In this document: positions 32,878 to 41,763 of the stretch, piece after piece
Layout of the letters: each line of letters starts with the position of its first letter
Position numbering within the stretch: the first letter of the stretch is position 1
Origin: Streptomyces sp. BK239
GTDB lineage: Bacteria; Actinomycetota; Actinomycetes; Streptomycetales; Streptomycetaceae
Length of the DNA: 64,000 bases
Reading direction: 5' to 3'
Assembly: GCF_004217285.1 (NCBI RefSeq)
Contig: NZ_SHKS01000006.1
Span: 478,743 to 542,742, forward strand
The notes under the pieces: generated by a model
What the model was told of the DNA's origin: nothing
Seen by the model: the letters and a program-made list of their open reading frames with translations, nothing else
Databases searched by the model: none
Made by a program: the position numbers and the translations under genes

Positions 32878-34653
32878 CTACCAGCTGTAGGCCGGGTCCA
32901 CGTGCATGCACTGGCTGGTGTCGGCGGCGTTCATCGCTTCCGCCGACGTCGGCGTGTTGTCGTCCTCCTTGGCCTTCTTCTCCGCCACGGGCGGGGTGTA
33001 GGCGGAGCCGGAGCGCCAGTCCGCCCCGACGAAGAGGGTCACGCCGGTGACGTCGGTGGACCTCTTCACCTGGCTCGTGGGGATGCCGAGGGCCTTGGCG
33101 ACCCGTTCGGCGTCGCCCTGGAGGTCGGCGCTCGGGTAGCGGATCACGGTCTGCTTCTCGGAGGTGGCCGTCGAGGTGTCCGCCACGGCGCCGGTGAAGC
33201 CCTTGCCGGTCAGCAGCTGGGTGACCGTGGCCGCCCGTCCGCGGGCCGCGGCCCGGCCGTCGCCGCGGGTGCTGTTGTGGACCTGCACCGCGATGTCGCC
33301 GTCCGGGGCGGCCGTGTCGGTGACCGTGGGCGAGGGGCTCGCGGTGGCGGCGGCGGGGGGCTTCTTGACGTCCTTGCCGTCGAGGGCGATGTCCTCGCGC
33401 ACCAGCCGGAACAGCTTCGCCGCGTCCTCGGTGGGCACGACCCGGGAGCCCGAGTAGCGGTTGGGCATCGTCGTCATGGTGATGCGCTCGGTGGGGACCT
33501 TCTGCAGCTCGGTAGCCAGGTCGTACATCCTGGTGATGGTGTCCAGGCCGTCGTCCACGGTGATCGCCTCGGTGGCGGCCTCGGCGAGCTTGCGCAGCGC
33601 GTTCGGGTTGGTCAGCTTCGCCTCGGAGCGCAGCTGACGAACCATCGAGTTCATGTACATGTGCTGAGCCTTGGCGCGGGCGAGGTCGGTGTCGTCCTCG
33701 AAGCCGTAGCGGGTGCGCAGCCACTGCAGGGCCTGGCGGCCCTTGACGGAGTGCGTGCCCTCCGGCAGCCGCAGGCCGGAGCCCTTGCCGTCGCGGGTGT
33801 GCGAGTAGACGCTGGCGTCGACGCACACCGGGACGCCGCCGATGGCGTCGGCCATCGACACCACCCCGGAGAAGTCGATCATCATGAAGTGGTCGATGTG
33901 GATGTCGGTGAGCTTCTCCCAGGTGGCCACGGTGCAGCCCGGCCCGCCGCGCCCCAGCGAGACGTTGGTCATCTCGTTGTTCAGCGCCCTGTACTCGCGC
34001 CCGTCGTCGGGGTCCGTGCACTTGGGGATGTCGAGCAGCGTGTCACGCGGCATGCTGATCACCGACATGTTGCTGCGGTCCGCGGAGACGTGCAGCAGCA
34101 TCTGCACGTCGGCCAGCGGGGGGCCGTCGAAGGTGTCCTTGGCGCCGCCGAGCTTCTGGTTCTCGGCGGTGTTGCGGGCGTCGGAGCCGATGAGCAGGAT
34201 GTTCAGCGGTTTCTGCCCGGCGGCGTTGGCCGTCGGCTCGGCCGCGCGGTCCTTGGCGTCGCCCAGGTTGAGGTCGTCGCTCTTGATGTTGGCGTTGAGA
34301 TGCTCGTAGTAGAGGTATCCGGCCCCCGCGCCGCCGAGTATGACGACCGCGAGGAGCGTCGCCGACCAGCGCAGCACGCGCCGTCTGCGCCGTCTGCGGT
34401 CGGGGCCGCTGCCGGCTCTGGGGCCGCCGCCGTCACCGCCGTCGCCGTCGTCCCCCCGGCCGTCGCCGCTGCCGTCGTCCCCGCCCGCTTCGGCGGGAGC
34501 GTCCCCGGCCGCGTCAGGGTCCCCGGCCGCCGTCTCGCGGCCGCCCGTCGCCTGCCCCCGGCCGTCCCCCGCCGCGACGTGGTCCGTCACCCCCGCCTCG
34601 GCCGTCGCCTGCTCGGCCTCGGCCGTGTCCGGCCGCACACTGCTCCGCGCCAC
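32878..34653 (-). CDS. LytR-CpsA-Psr (LCP) family protein 3, with LytR_C domain
   Basis: Largest LCP protein in full-length terms, 591 residues. About 90 Gly/Asp/Ala-rich residues are followed by a basic RRRRRR segment and one TM helix (about 92-112). The LCP domain shows 'LNILLIGSDARNTAEN', 'MLLHVSADRSNMSVISMPRDTLLDIP', 'NVSLGRGGPGCTVATWEKLT', 'ALQWLRTRYGFEDDTDLARAKAQHMYMNSM'. A LytR_C domain starts near 'IAVQVHNSTRGDGRA'. The GTG at 34653 has AGGGG very close upstream; GTG five codons later is an equally good start. Confidence 0.92.
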   Translation of the reverse strand: MARSSVRPDTAEAEQATAEAGVTDHVAAGDGRGQATGGRETAAGDPDAAGDAPAEAGGDDGSGDGRGDDGDGGDGGGPRAGSGPDRRRRRRRVLRWSATLLAVVILGGAGAGYLYYEHLNANIKSDDLNLGDAKDRAAEPTANAAGQKPLNILLIGSDARNTAENQKLGGAKDTFDGPPLADVQMLLHVSADRSNMSVISMPRDTLLDIPKCTDPDDGREYRALNNEMTNVSLGRGGPGCTVATWEKLTDIHIDHFMMIDFSGVVSMADAIGGVPVCVDASVYSHTRDGKGSGLRLPEGTHSVKGRQALQWLRTRYGFEDDTDLARAKAQHMYMNSMVRQLRSEAKLTNPNALRKLAEAATEAITVDDGLDTITRMYDLATELQKVPTERITMTTMPNRYSGSRVVPTEDAAKLFRLVREDIALDGKDVKKPPAAATASPSPTVTDTAAPDGDIAVQVHNSTRGDGRAAARGRAATVTQLLTGKGFTGAVADTSTATSEKQTVIRYPSADLQGDAERVAKALGIPTSQVKRSTDVTGVTLFVGADWRSGSAYTPPVAEKKAKEDDNTPTSAEAMNAADTSQCMHVDPAYSW

Positions 34654-34733
34654 TTCCCCTGCCCTCCCCGCCCTGCGCCTGACACGGGCCCCTCCCGCGT
34701 CAAGTCAGACGCACGACGGGGCCGCAGGGTTAC

Positions 34734-36497
34734 CTATTTGGCGCACTTGACCTTGTCCGCGGTGGACTTCTGGACCGAGTCCGGCACCTTGGTCGGCGTC
34801 GTGAGCGAGACGCCCGCCCCCTTGAAGTCCTTGCCGAGCGTCAGCGTCATCGTCGGCAGACCCTGGGCGTTCTGGACGCTCCGGCCCGGCTTGAGCGCGG
34901 CTCCCGACAGCCCCATCACGGCGGCGAGCTTGCGCGCCTGGGGGGCCTGGTCGGGCGCGTACTCGAGCGTCGTGGTGCCGAGCGGCGCGGGGGCGTTGCC
35001 CGCGTTCTCCGACTTCGTGATGCCCTTGGTGTTCTGCAGCCAGGTCAGCGTCTCCTGCGCGCTGCCGGCGGGGGCCCCGCCGTTCATGACCTGCACCCGC
35101 ACCTCGGAGGCCGCGGACTGGGGGCCCTTGAGCCGGGCCGCGGCGGCGGCCGCCGCCGCGTCCTTGGAGGCCTGTGCCTGCTGCTTCACCTCGGTGAACG
35201 ACACGTCGTCGCGGATCATCTGGAAGACGGTGGGGGCGGTCGACTCGTTGAGCACGACGGTCGCCTTCACCTTCTCCGCCGGATTGTCGACCACCGGGAC
35301 CGTGGCGAAGGTCAGGTTTTCGGTGTTGAGCTTGCCCAGCTCCAGACCCAGGTCCTTCAGCTTGTCGATGCTCTTGAGCTGCCTGTCGACGGTGAGCGCC
35401 TTGGTGCCCGCCTCAGCCAGCCCGATCATCTTGCCGGGACTGGTGAGGGTGTCGTTCGACTTCAGCTTGCGCATCAGCGAGCTGAGGAACTGCTGCTGGA
35501 TGTCGATCCGGCTCAGGTCGCCGCCGAAGCCCACCGAGTGCCGGGTGCGCACGTACGCCAGCGCCTGCTCGCCCTCGATGACGTGCGTGCCCTTGGGCAG
35601 CTTCAGATGCGAGTCCGGGTCGTCGATGTCCTTGGCCAGGCACACCTCGACCCCGCCGACGGCCGTGGTCAGCGTCTTGACCGCGTTGAAGTCGGCCACC
35701 ATGAAGTTGTCCGGGGTGACCCCGGTCAGCTCGGTCACGGTGCGCATGGTGCAGCTGGGCGTACGGCCGTCCTGGCCGAGGCTGGTGTTGAATCGGGCGT
35801 TCCGCGTGCCCGGGATGACCTTGGTGGAGCCGTCCTCCTGCTCGGTCTGGCAGTCGGGGATGTCCACCATCAGGTCGCGCGGGATGCTCAACGCCGTCGC
35901 GTTCGTGCGGTCCTTGGAGACGTGCAGCAGGATCGTGGTGTCGGCGTGACCGACGCTGCCCGAGTCGCCGTAGCCCTCGTTGCCCGAGCCGGTGCGCTTG
36001 TCGGTGCCGATCAGCAGGAGGTTGATCGCCTTGTCCTTGCTGAAGCCGCCGGTGCTCGCGCCGTCGTCGGAGAGGGACGTGATGTTGCCGTTGAGGTGCT
36101 CCAGATACAGGTAGGCCGCGCCCGCGGTGCCCACCAGGACGAACGCCATCGTCCCGCCGGTCCACAGCAGGACCTTCTTCGCCTTCGACTTCCGCACCGG
36201 CCGGCGTCCGCGCCGGTTCGGCGGCTCCTCCGGCACACCGCGGCGCCGGCGCGGCCCGGGAAGCTGTTCCGCCAGCTGCTCCGAGCTCTGCGGGGCCTGC
36301 CGCTCCGGCGCCTGCGTACGGGCGCGGACCGCGCCCGCGGCTCCCGCCGCGCGGGAGGCGGATCCACGAGGTCCGGGCACCGCCGACTGCGGTGCGGAAC
36401 GACCCAGTCGCAGTTCGTATTCTCCGGTGTCCGGATTGAGCACCCACTGGTCTGCGGGATCGATGTTGTCCGCCCGCCCACGGCCTTGCGCGTCCAC
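34734..36497 (-). CDS. LytR-CpsA-Psr (LCP) family protein 4, with LytR_C domain
   Basis: LCP protein of 587 residues with an N-terminus beginning 'VDAQGRGRADNIDPADQWVL', a long Pro/Arg cytoplasmic part and one TM (about 130-150). Conserved blocks: 'INLLLIGTDKRTG', 'ADTTILLHVSKDRTNATALSIPRDLMVDIP', 'RFNTSLGQDGRTPSCTMRTVTELTG', 'ALAYVRTRHSVGFGGDLSRIDIQQQFL'. The C-terminal LytR_C domain starts about 'VRVQVMNGGAPAGSAQ'. GTG at 36497 with GGAGG 12 nt upstream; an upstream in-frame ATG would add 26 residues. A TAGTGT -10-like hexamer lies at 36617-36622 (minus strand). Confidence 0.92.
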   Translation of the reverse strand: MDAQGRGRADNIDPADQWVLNPDTGEYELRLGRSAPQSAVPGPRGSASRAAGAAGAVRARTQAPERQAPQSSEQLAEQLPGPRRRRGVPEEPPNRRGRRPVRKSKAKKVLLWTGGTMAFVLVGTAGAAYLYLEHLNGNITSLSDDGASTGGFSKDKAINLLLIGTDKRTGSGNEGYGDSGSVGHADTTILLHVSKDRTNATALSIPRDLMVDIPDCQTEQEDGSTKVIPGTRNARFNTSLGQDGRTPSCTMRTVTELTGVTPDNFMVADFNAVKTLTTAVGGVEVCLAKDIDDPDSHLKLPKGTHVIEGEQALAYVRTRHSVGFGGDLSRIDIQQQFLSSLMRKLKSNDTLTSPGKMIGLAEAGTKALTVDRQLKSIDKLKDLGLELGKLNTENLTFATVPVVDNPAEKVKATVVLNESTAPTVFQMIRDDVSFTEVKQQAQASKDAAAAAAAARLKGPQSAASEVRVQVMNGGAPAGSAQETLTWLQNTKGITKSENAGNAPAPLGTTTLEYAPDQAPQARKLAAVMGLSGAALKPGRSVQNAQGLPTMTLTLGKDFKGAGVSLTTPTKVPDSVQKSTADKVKCAK

Positions 36498-36763
36498 GGT
36501 TGTCCGAATCCTCCGTCGGGGCCACGCGGCGCCTTCCCCCCTCAGAGGCGCTCGGGTCTCGGTCACACAGTGCACGACCCCAGGACGGTCCTCTGGCCCG
36601 GTGCACCGGATCGCTCACACTATCCGCCCAGTTCAGCGTCGGGCGACGACGGTGACAAATTCCACGTCCACACAACCGGGCAATTCGTTCTATTTCCTTG
36701 AACTGTTGTTCGCGGAACCCCTTCACTTGGCAAGCGCTTTACCGCGCGGCCGCCGAGGGGTGC

Positions 36764-37963
36764 TCACGCACAGAGATCCTGGGCGGCGGTGTTCCCGCTG
36801 AACGTGGGCGCGGGCGGCGACGGCGACCGGTACGCACCGTGTCCGGGTGACTGCGCAGGGGTGTGATTCCGGCCGCTTCCCCGCGGCCCCTGGGTCACCT
36901 CACGGCCGACTTTCCGTGCGACGGACACAGGAGCGTCTCTGCGCAGCCGCTCGAACAACTCTTCCGCCTCGGGCTCCACGAGTTGGTCGCGATTGGCGTT
37001 GCCCACGTACGACTCCCGGGGAACGGTCAGGAACTGCACCCGTTCCGTGGGGATCTCCCGCAGACCGCGCACGAGTTCGTAGAGTCCGCGCAGACTCGCC
37101 AGCTCGGGGTCGGTCGTCAGGGCGGACGTGGCCGCGTCGAGCACCGGATACAGCTTCGCCGGGTTCAGCAGCACGTCGTTGCCGCGCACCTTGTTGACGA
37201 GCGCCCCGAGGAACAGCTGCTGCCGCCTTATCCGGTCGGTGTCGCTGCCGTTGCCGAGGGACTTGCGGGCGCGCACGAACCCGAGGGCCTGCTCCCCGTC
37301 GAGCGTGACCCGCCCCGCCGGCAGCCACAGCTTGGCCGCCTTGTCGTGGATCGGCTCCTTCAGGCACACCCGCACCCCGTCCAGCGCCTCCACCATCTCC
37401 TTGAACCCGCTGAAGTCGACGACGACGTGGTGGTCGACGCGGATGCCCGTCAGCTTCTCCACCGTCCGGATGGTGCAGGCGGAGCCTCCCGTCTGGAACG
37501 CGTAGTTGAACATCGCGAACACCGGCCGGGTCCGGGAGCCGTCCGGTCGCCGGCAGCCGGGCACGTCCACCATCAGGTCCCGGGGGATCGACACCGCCGT
37601 CGCGCTGCGCCGCCCGGCGGCCAGGTGCAGCAGGATCGTCGTGTCCGAGCGCTCCGTGCCCGAGTCCCGCCCGTACGCGCCGTTGCCGTCGCCCGAGCGC
37701 GAGTCCGACCCGATCAGCAGGATGTTCCGGGCGTCCTTCACCAGCGCGGTCGGCCGCTCGCTCTCGTACCGGGCGAGCTCCGCCGCGGCCGCCTCGTCGG
37801 GCGTGATGTTCCCGTCGAGCAGCGCGTACACCACCCAGCCCGTCACTCCAGCCCCCACGACGACCACCCCCACGGCCCCCGCCCCGACCCGCCCCCACCA
37901 CCGCCGGCGCCGTCGTCGAAGCCCCACCCCGGACGCGGAGGCCCCAGCCGTCTCACCCACCAC
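36764..37963 (-). CDS. LytR-CpsA-Psr (LCP) family protein 5
   Basis: LCP protein of 399 residues lacking the LytR_C domain. A short cytoplasmic stretch with RRRRRRWWGR precedes one TM ('AGAVGVVVVGAGVTGWVVYALL', about 24-46). Blocks: 'NILLIGSDSRSGDG', 'SDTTILLHLAAGRRSATAVSIPRDLMVDVPGC', 'MFNYAFQTGGSACTIRTVEKLTG', 'ALGFVRARKSLGNGSDTDRIRRQQLFL'. GTG at 37963 is chosen for GGAGGAGGG eight nt upstream; the frame stays open to 38149 without another good start. It lies 266 nt downstream of the LCP 4 start. Confidence 0.9.
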   Translation of the reverse strand: MVGETAGASASGVGLRRRRRRWWGRVGAGAVGVVVVGAGVTGWVVYALLDGNITPDEAAAAELARYESERPTALVKDARNILLIGSDSRSGDGNGAYGRDSGTERSDTTILLHLAAGRRSATAVSIPRDLMVDVPGCRRPDGSRTRPVFAMFNYAFQTGGSACTIRTVEKLTGIRVDHHVVVDFSGFKEMVEALDGVRVCLKEPIHDKAAKLWLPAGRVTLDGEQALGFVRARKSLGNGSDTDRIRRQQLFLGALVNKVRGNDVLLNPAKLYPVLDAATSALTTDPELASLRGLYELVRGLREIPTERVQFLTVPRESYVGNANRDQLVEPEAEELFERLRRDAPVSVARKVGREVTQGPRGSGRNHTPAQSPGHGAYRSPSPPAPTFSGNTAAQDLCA

Positions 37964-38181
37964 GACCCACCCCTCCTCCCGGCCGACTCCCGAACACCCC
38001 GACCCCTCGACGATGGCCCCCGCCGCCGGGGGGTGGGGGGCGGGACTGGGCCGAACGGGTGATGGTGGGGGGCGCCCGGGGTGGGCACAGGCCGGGGGCG
38101 AGCGGGGCTCCAGGGGCCCCTCACCTGGGACACGGCGGCCCCCGTCCAAATGCCGCTCAGGGGCCCCGTCGGAATCCCGGC

Positions 38182-38946
38182 TCAGGACCCCGCGCGCACC
38201 ACCGTCACCCGCTCACTCTCGATCCGCGCGGCCACGGTTTCCTCCCCCGCCCGCGACAGGTTCGGGCACAGCACCACCGACCCCCCGCTGGCCAGCGGCG
38301 CGTACAGCCCCGCGCTCAGCCCCTCCCAGGTGTCGTACGGCAGCCCCGACAGCAACCGGGACCCCGGACCCGTCAGACCGAGCCCGCCCGCGTCCCCCCG
38401 AGCGTGCTCCACCAGCTCCGCGCCCGTGTACTCCGCCCCGGCGACGATCAGCGCCGGCTCCTCAGGGTCGACCGGCGCGTACGGCGTGAACCGGTCACCG
38501 TGACCGGGCACGTCCACGGCGTAGTCGGCGTACCCCTGCGGAGGCCCCGGCACGAACCGCCGCCCCAGCGGCGCCAGCGACAGCGCGTACCGCTCCCCCC
38601 GGCACGCGAGCCCCTCTTCGAAGCGGCCGGGCCCGGCCACCACGACGTCCGCCCGCGCCGCGTCCCCCGCCACGTCCGCGATCACGCCCACCGACGAACA
38701 CGCCAGCAGCCACACCGCCGTCTGCCAGTGCGCGGGCAGCAGCAGCGCGACCCGGTCGCCGGGTTCGACGGACAGGCCGTCCTGGAGGAGGTTCGAGGTC
38801 TTGGCCACCCAATTGGCGAAGGTGGCCACGGACAATTCGACCCGTTCGCCGGTGGCATCGTCGTAGAAGGTCACCAGCGGGCGCGCGGGATCCGCGGCGA
38901 GCGCGGAACGCAGCAGGTCGGCAGGGGTGCGATCGGTGGCGTTCAC
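38182..38946 (-). CDS. TIGR03089 family protein (partial AMP-binding fold)
   Basis: Actinobacterial protein of 254 residues that resembles the N-terminal half of acyl-adenylating enzymes ('LVTFYDDATGERVELSVATFANWVAKTSNLLQDGL', 'GDRVALLLPAHWQTAVWLLACSSVG') but lacks the ATP-binding P-loop and C-terminal lid, so it is unlikely to be an active synthetase. Matches the family known as TIGR03089. The GTG at 38946 has no ribosome site but lies seven nt after a TACGCT -10. It is divergent from the amidase. Function unknown. Confidence 0.85.
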   Translation of the reverse strand: MNATDRTPADLLRSALAADPARPLVTFYDDATGERVELSVATFANWVAKTSNLLQDGLSVEPGDRVALLLPAHWQTAVWLLACSSVGVIADVAGDAARADVVVAGPGRFEEGLACRGERYALSLAPLGRRFVPGPPQGYADYAVDVPGHGDRFTPYAPVDPEEPALIVAGAEYTGAELVEHARGDAGGLGLTGPGSRLLSGLPYDTWEGLSAGLYAPLASGGSVVLCPNLSRAGEETVAARIESERVTVVRAGS

Positions 38947-38953
38947 CCGCGCA

Positions 38954-38959
38954 AGCGTA
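38954..38959 (-). promoter_or_regulatory. -10 of leaderless TIGR03089 transcript
   Basis: TACGCT on the minus strand ends seven nt before the GTG at 38946; no Shine-Dalgarno lies between. Confidence 0.5.
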
Positions 38960-39075
38960 CGCGCCGTACACGCCGAACACCCGCCCGGACACCACCGGTT
39001 CGGCCGAACGCCGCCGACACTCCGTCAACCCGCCCGAGGTGGCGGACCGGTACCGCTGTGCACAGCATCAGTGCC

Positions 39076-40446
39076 ATGCGTGGATTGCTTGCTACCTCGA
39101 TCGGTGTCACCTGTGCGGCGTCCCTCGCCCTCCCGTTGACGCCGTCCGCCACCGCGGTGACGGCGCGACCGGCGCCGACCGCGGAGACGGCGACCGCCGC
39201 GGCCCTGGCCACGAGCCCCGCCGCCCCGCTCCCGGGCAGCACCCAGTCGCTGCCCCTGACCCCCCTCACCCGCGACCGCGCCCGCGCCGGCGCCGGCGCC
39301 GAACAGGGCGTCACCCGCCGGGACGTACGCCCCTTCTCCCTCCTCGGCATCGTCTGGGACGACCCGGACGCCGAACTCGACGGCCGCGTCCAGGTCCGCA
39401 CCCGGGACGCCAAGACCCGTGCCTGGTCCGGCTGGCGGGACGTGGAGACCCACAACGCCGACCACGGCGCCGACCCCGACGCCGCCGAACGCTCCTCGGG
39501 CCGTGTCCGCGGCGCCACCGCCCCCCTGTGGGTGGGCGACTCCGACGGCGTCGAACTCCGTGTCAGGCCCGCCGCGGGCCACCGTACGGAGGACACCGCG
39601 CGCGGCGTCCGCACCGCGGCGTCGGTCGCCCCGCTCCCGGCGGGCCTGAGCCTCGAACTCGTCGACCCGGGCACCGCCGCCCCGGCCCCCGCCACCCGGA
39701 TGCTGACGACCCGGGCCGCCACCGCCTCCGGGACGTCCGCGGCCACCGAGATCCCCGCCCTGAGCCGCGAGGCCACCGAACGCGACCTCCTCGCCCACCC
39801 CGGCGCCCCGCTGTCGCCGGGTCAGCGGGCGGCGAAGCCGTACATCGGCCCGCGCCCGAACATCGTCACCCGCCGCGGCTGGGGCGCCGACGAGTCGCTG
39901 CGGGAGAGCGGCTTCCGCTACACGACGACGGTCAAGGCGGCCTTCGTGCACCACACCGCCTCCGGCAACAACTACACGTGCGCGCAGGCCCCGTCCGTCA
40001 TCCGCGGCATCTACCGCTACCACGTCAAGAGCCTGGGCTGGCGCGACATCGGCTACAACTTCCTCGTCGACAAGTGCGGAACCCTGTACGAGGGCCGCGC
40101 CGGGGGAGTGACGAAGGCGGTCATGGGCGCCCACACCCTCGGCTTCAACAGCAACAGCATGGGCATCGCCGCCATCGGCACCTACACCAGCACCAAGCCG
40201 TCCGCCGCGACCGTGAAAGCCATCGCCAGTCTGACGGCGTGGAAGCTGGGTCTGTTCGGGGGCAATCCGAAAGGAAAGACATACCTCAAGTCAGGCGGTG
40301 GCAATCTCTACGCAAAAGGTAAGAACGTACGACTGAACGTGATCTCCGGTCACCGGGACGGCTTCGCCACGGAATGCCCAGGACGGCAGCTCTACGGCAA
40401 GCTCGCCTCGGCCCGTACGACGGCGGCGCGCTACCAGGGGCGCTGA
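39076..40446 (+). CDS. Secreted N-acetylmuramoyl-L-alanine amidase (PGRP type)
   Basis: Exported peptidoglycan amidase of 456 residues. The signal peptide spans about 1-30 ('GLLATSIGVTCAASLALPLTPSATA'). A long Ala/Pro/Thr linker and a beta-rich central part ('FSLLGIVWDDPDAELDGRVQVRTRD') precede the C-terminal amidase_2/PGRP domain from about residue 260: 'VTRRGWGADESLR', 'AFVHHTASGNNY' (His292-His293), 'DIGYNFLVDKCGTLYEGRAGG' and 'ISGHRDGFATECPG' (His426, Cys434), i.e. the zinc-ligand set of PGRPs. ATG at 39076 or GTG at 39058 may be the start; neither has a strong ribosome site. Confidence 0.9.
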   Translation: MRGLLATSIGVTCAASLALPLTPSATAVTARPAPTAETATAAALATSPAAPLPGSTQSLPLTPLTRDRARAGAGAEQGVTRRDVRPFSLLGIVWDDPDAELDGRVQVRTRDAKTRAWSGWRDVETHNADHGADPDAAERSSGRVRGATAPLWVGDSDGVELRVRPAAGHRTEDTARGVRTAASVAPLPAGLSLELVDPGTAAPAPATRMLTTRAATASGTSAATEIPALSREATERDLLAHPGAPLSPGQRAAKPYIGPRPNIVTRRGWGADESLRESGFRYTTTVKAAFVHHTASGNNYTCAQAPSVIRGIYRYHVKSLGWRDIGYNFLVDKCGTLYEGRAGGVTKAVMGAHTLGFNSNSMGIAAIGTYTSTKPSAATVKAIASLTAWKLGLFGGNPKGKTYLKSGGGNLYAKGKNVRLNVISGHRDGFATECPGRQLYGKLASARTTAARYQGR

Positions 40447-40449
40447 GGT

Positions 40450-40470
40450 CGGCCCGGGACGCCCGGGCCG
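40450..40470. terminator. Compact hairpin after the amidase gene
   Basis: CGGCCCGGG, 3-nt loop, CCCGGGCCG, four nt after the amidase stop. Very stable for its length; no U-tract. Confidence 0.6.
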
Positions 40471-40546
40471 GGGCCCTCCACCGGGTCCCGGCCCGGGCGG
40501 ACCCATGCGGACCCGCATCCGTCGAAGTTGCCGCACGAGGTCTGCA

Positions 40547-40578
40547 TACACTGGCCGGCCGAAAGAAAGTTCGGCCGG
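40547..40578 (+). promoter_or_regulatory. -10 and leader hairpin of the nucleotidyltransferase gene
   Basis: TACACT at 40547-40552 is a good -10, without a well-spaced -35. The transcript would begin near 40559, inside a perfect 9-bp hairpin CCGGCCGAA (40555-40563) / TTCGGCCGG (40570-40578), about 25 nt before the GTG start. The hairpin may protect the 5' end or affect initiation. Confidence 0.45.
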
Positions 40579-40602
40579 TCCCGGCAGGAAGCAGAGACGA
40601 AG

Positions 40603-41685
40603 GTGACAGAAGCGATCCTCCTGGTCGGCGGCAAGGGCACCCGGCTGCGCCCGCTCACGGTGCACACGCCCAAACCGATGGTCAGGGCAGCGGGGGTGCC
40701 GTTCCTGACGCACCAACTGGCGCGGGCGAGAGCGGCGGGCGTGGAGCACATCGTCCTCGCGACGAGCTACCTGGCGGAGGTCTTCGAGCCGTACTTCGGC
40801 GACGGCGCGTCGATGGGCCTGCACATCGAGTACGTCACCGAGGAGGAGCCCCTCGGCACGGGCGGCGCGATCCGCAACGTCGCCTCCCGGCTCCACTCGG
40901 GCCCCGACGACCCGGTGCTCGTCTTCAACGGCGACATCCTCACCGGCCTCGACATCCGCAGGCTCGTCTCCACCCACGAGACGACCGGTGCGGACGTCTC
41001 CCTGCACCTCACCAAGGTGAGCGACCCGCGCGCCTACGGACTGGTCCCCACCGACGACTCGGGCAGGGTGCTGGCCTTCCTGGAGAAGCCCCAGACGCCC
41101 GAGGAGATCGTCATCGACCAGATCAACGCGGGCGCGTACGTCTTCCGCCGCTCGGTCATCGACACCATCCCGCACGGCCGGCCGGTGTCGGTGGAGCGCG
41201 AGACGTTCCCCGACCTCCTCGAAGCCGGCGCCCACCTCCAGGGCATGGTCGACTCGACGTACTGGCTGGACCTCGGCACGCCGGCGGCCTTCGTCCGCGG
41301 CTCCGCCGACCTCGTCCTCGGCCGGGCCCCGTCCCCGGCGTTGCCCGGCCGCTGCGGCGACCGTCTCGTCCTGCCGACGGCCACGGTCGCCCCCGACGCC
41401 AAGCTGACCGGCGGCACGGTGGTCGGCGAGGGCGCCTTCGTCGCGGAGGGCGCACGCGTCTTCGGCTCGACCATCCTGCCCGGCGCCGTCATCGAGCCCG
41501 GCGCGGTCATCACCGACTCCCTGATCGGCACCCGGGCCCGCGTCGGCGAACGCTCCGTCCTGACCGGCACGGTCATCGGCGACGACGCGGTCGTCGGCGC
41601 GGACAACGAACTCCGCGACGGCGCGAGGATCTGGTGCAACGCCGAGATCCCGGCAGGAGCGGTCCGCTTCTCCTCGGACCAATGA
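40603..41685 (+). CDS. Sugar-1-phosphate nucleotidyltransferase (GDP-mannose pyrophosphorylase-like)
   Basis: Nucleotidyltransferase of 360 residues with the signature 'LVGGKGTRLRPLTVHTPKPM' from residue 8, 'EEPLGTGGAI', the product-binding 'VFNGDILTG', and a left-handed beta-helix of hexapeptide repeats from about 265 ('TATVAPDAKLTGGTVVGEGAFV'). This architecture is that of eukaryote-type mannose-1-phosphate guanylyltransferases; actinobacterial members next to mannose genes supply GDP-mannose. GTG at 40603. The sugar is inferred from context with manA and manB further along. Confidence 0.9.
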   Translation: MTEAILLVGGKGTRLRPLTVHTPKPMVRAAGVPFLTHQLARARAAGVEHIVLATSYLAEVFEPYFGDGASMGLHIEYVTEEEPLGTGGAIRNVASRLHSGPDDPVLVFNGDILTGLDIRRLVSTHETTGADVSLHLTKVSDPRAYGLVPTDDSGRVLAFLEKPQTPEEIVIDQINAGAYVFRRSVIDTIPHGRPVSVERETFPDLLEAGAHLQGMVDSTYWLDLGTPAAFVRGSADLVLGRAPSPALPGRCGDRLVLPTATVAPDAKLTGGTVVGEGAFVAEGARVFGSTILPGAVIEPGAVITDSLIGTRARVGERSVLTGTVIGDDAVVGADNELRDGARIWCNAEIPAGAVRFSSDQ

Positions 41686-41726
41686 GCTCCGGGGGCGGCG
41701 GCCCCCAGGCACGGGAAGGGCAGGGG

Positions 41727-41751
41727 CGGCGGGGCGGAGAACACCCCGCCG
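41727..41751. terminator. Hairpin between nucleotidyltransferase and glycosylase
   Basis: CGGCGGGG (41727-41734) pairs with CCCCGCCG (41744-41751) over a 9-nt loop, between convergent genes. Confidence 0.65.
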
Positions 41752-41763
41752 GACCCGGCGCCT

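Noticed and set aside
36725..36742. GGCAAGCGCTTTACC near the end of LCP 5, resembling a LacI-family operator
   Set aside because: Only partly symmetric and located downstream of LCP 5 and far upstream of LCP 4's start; no supporting second site.
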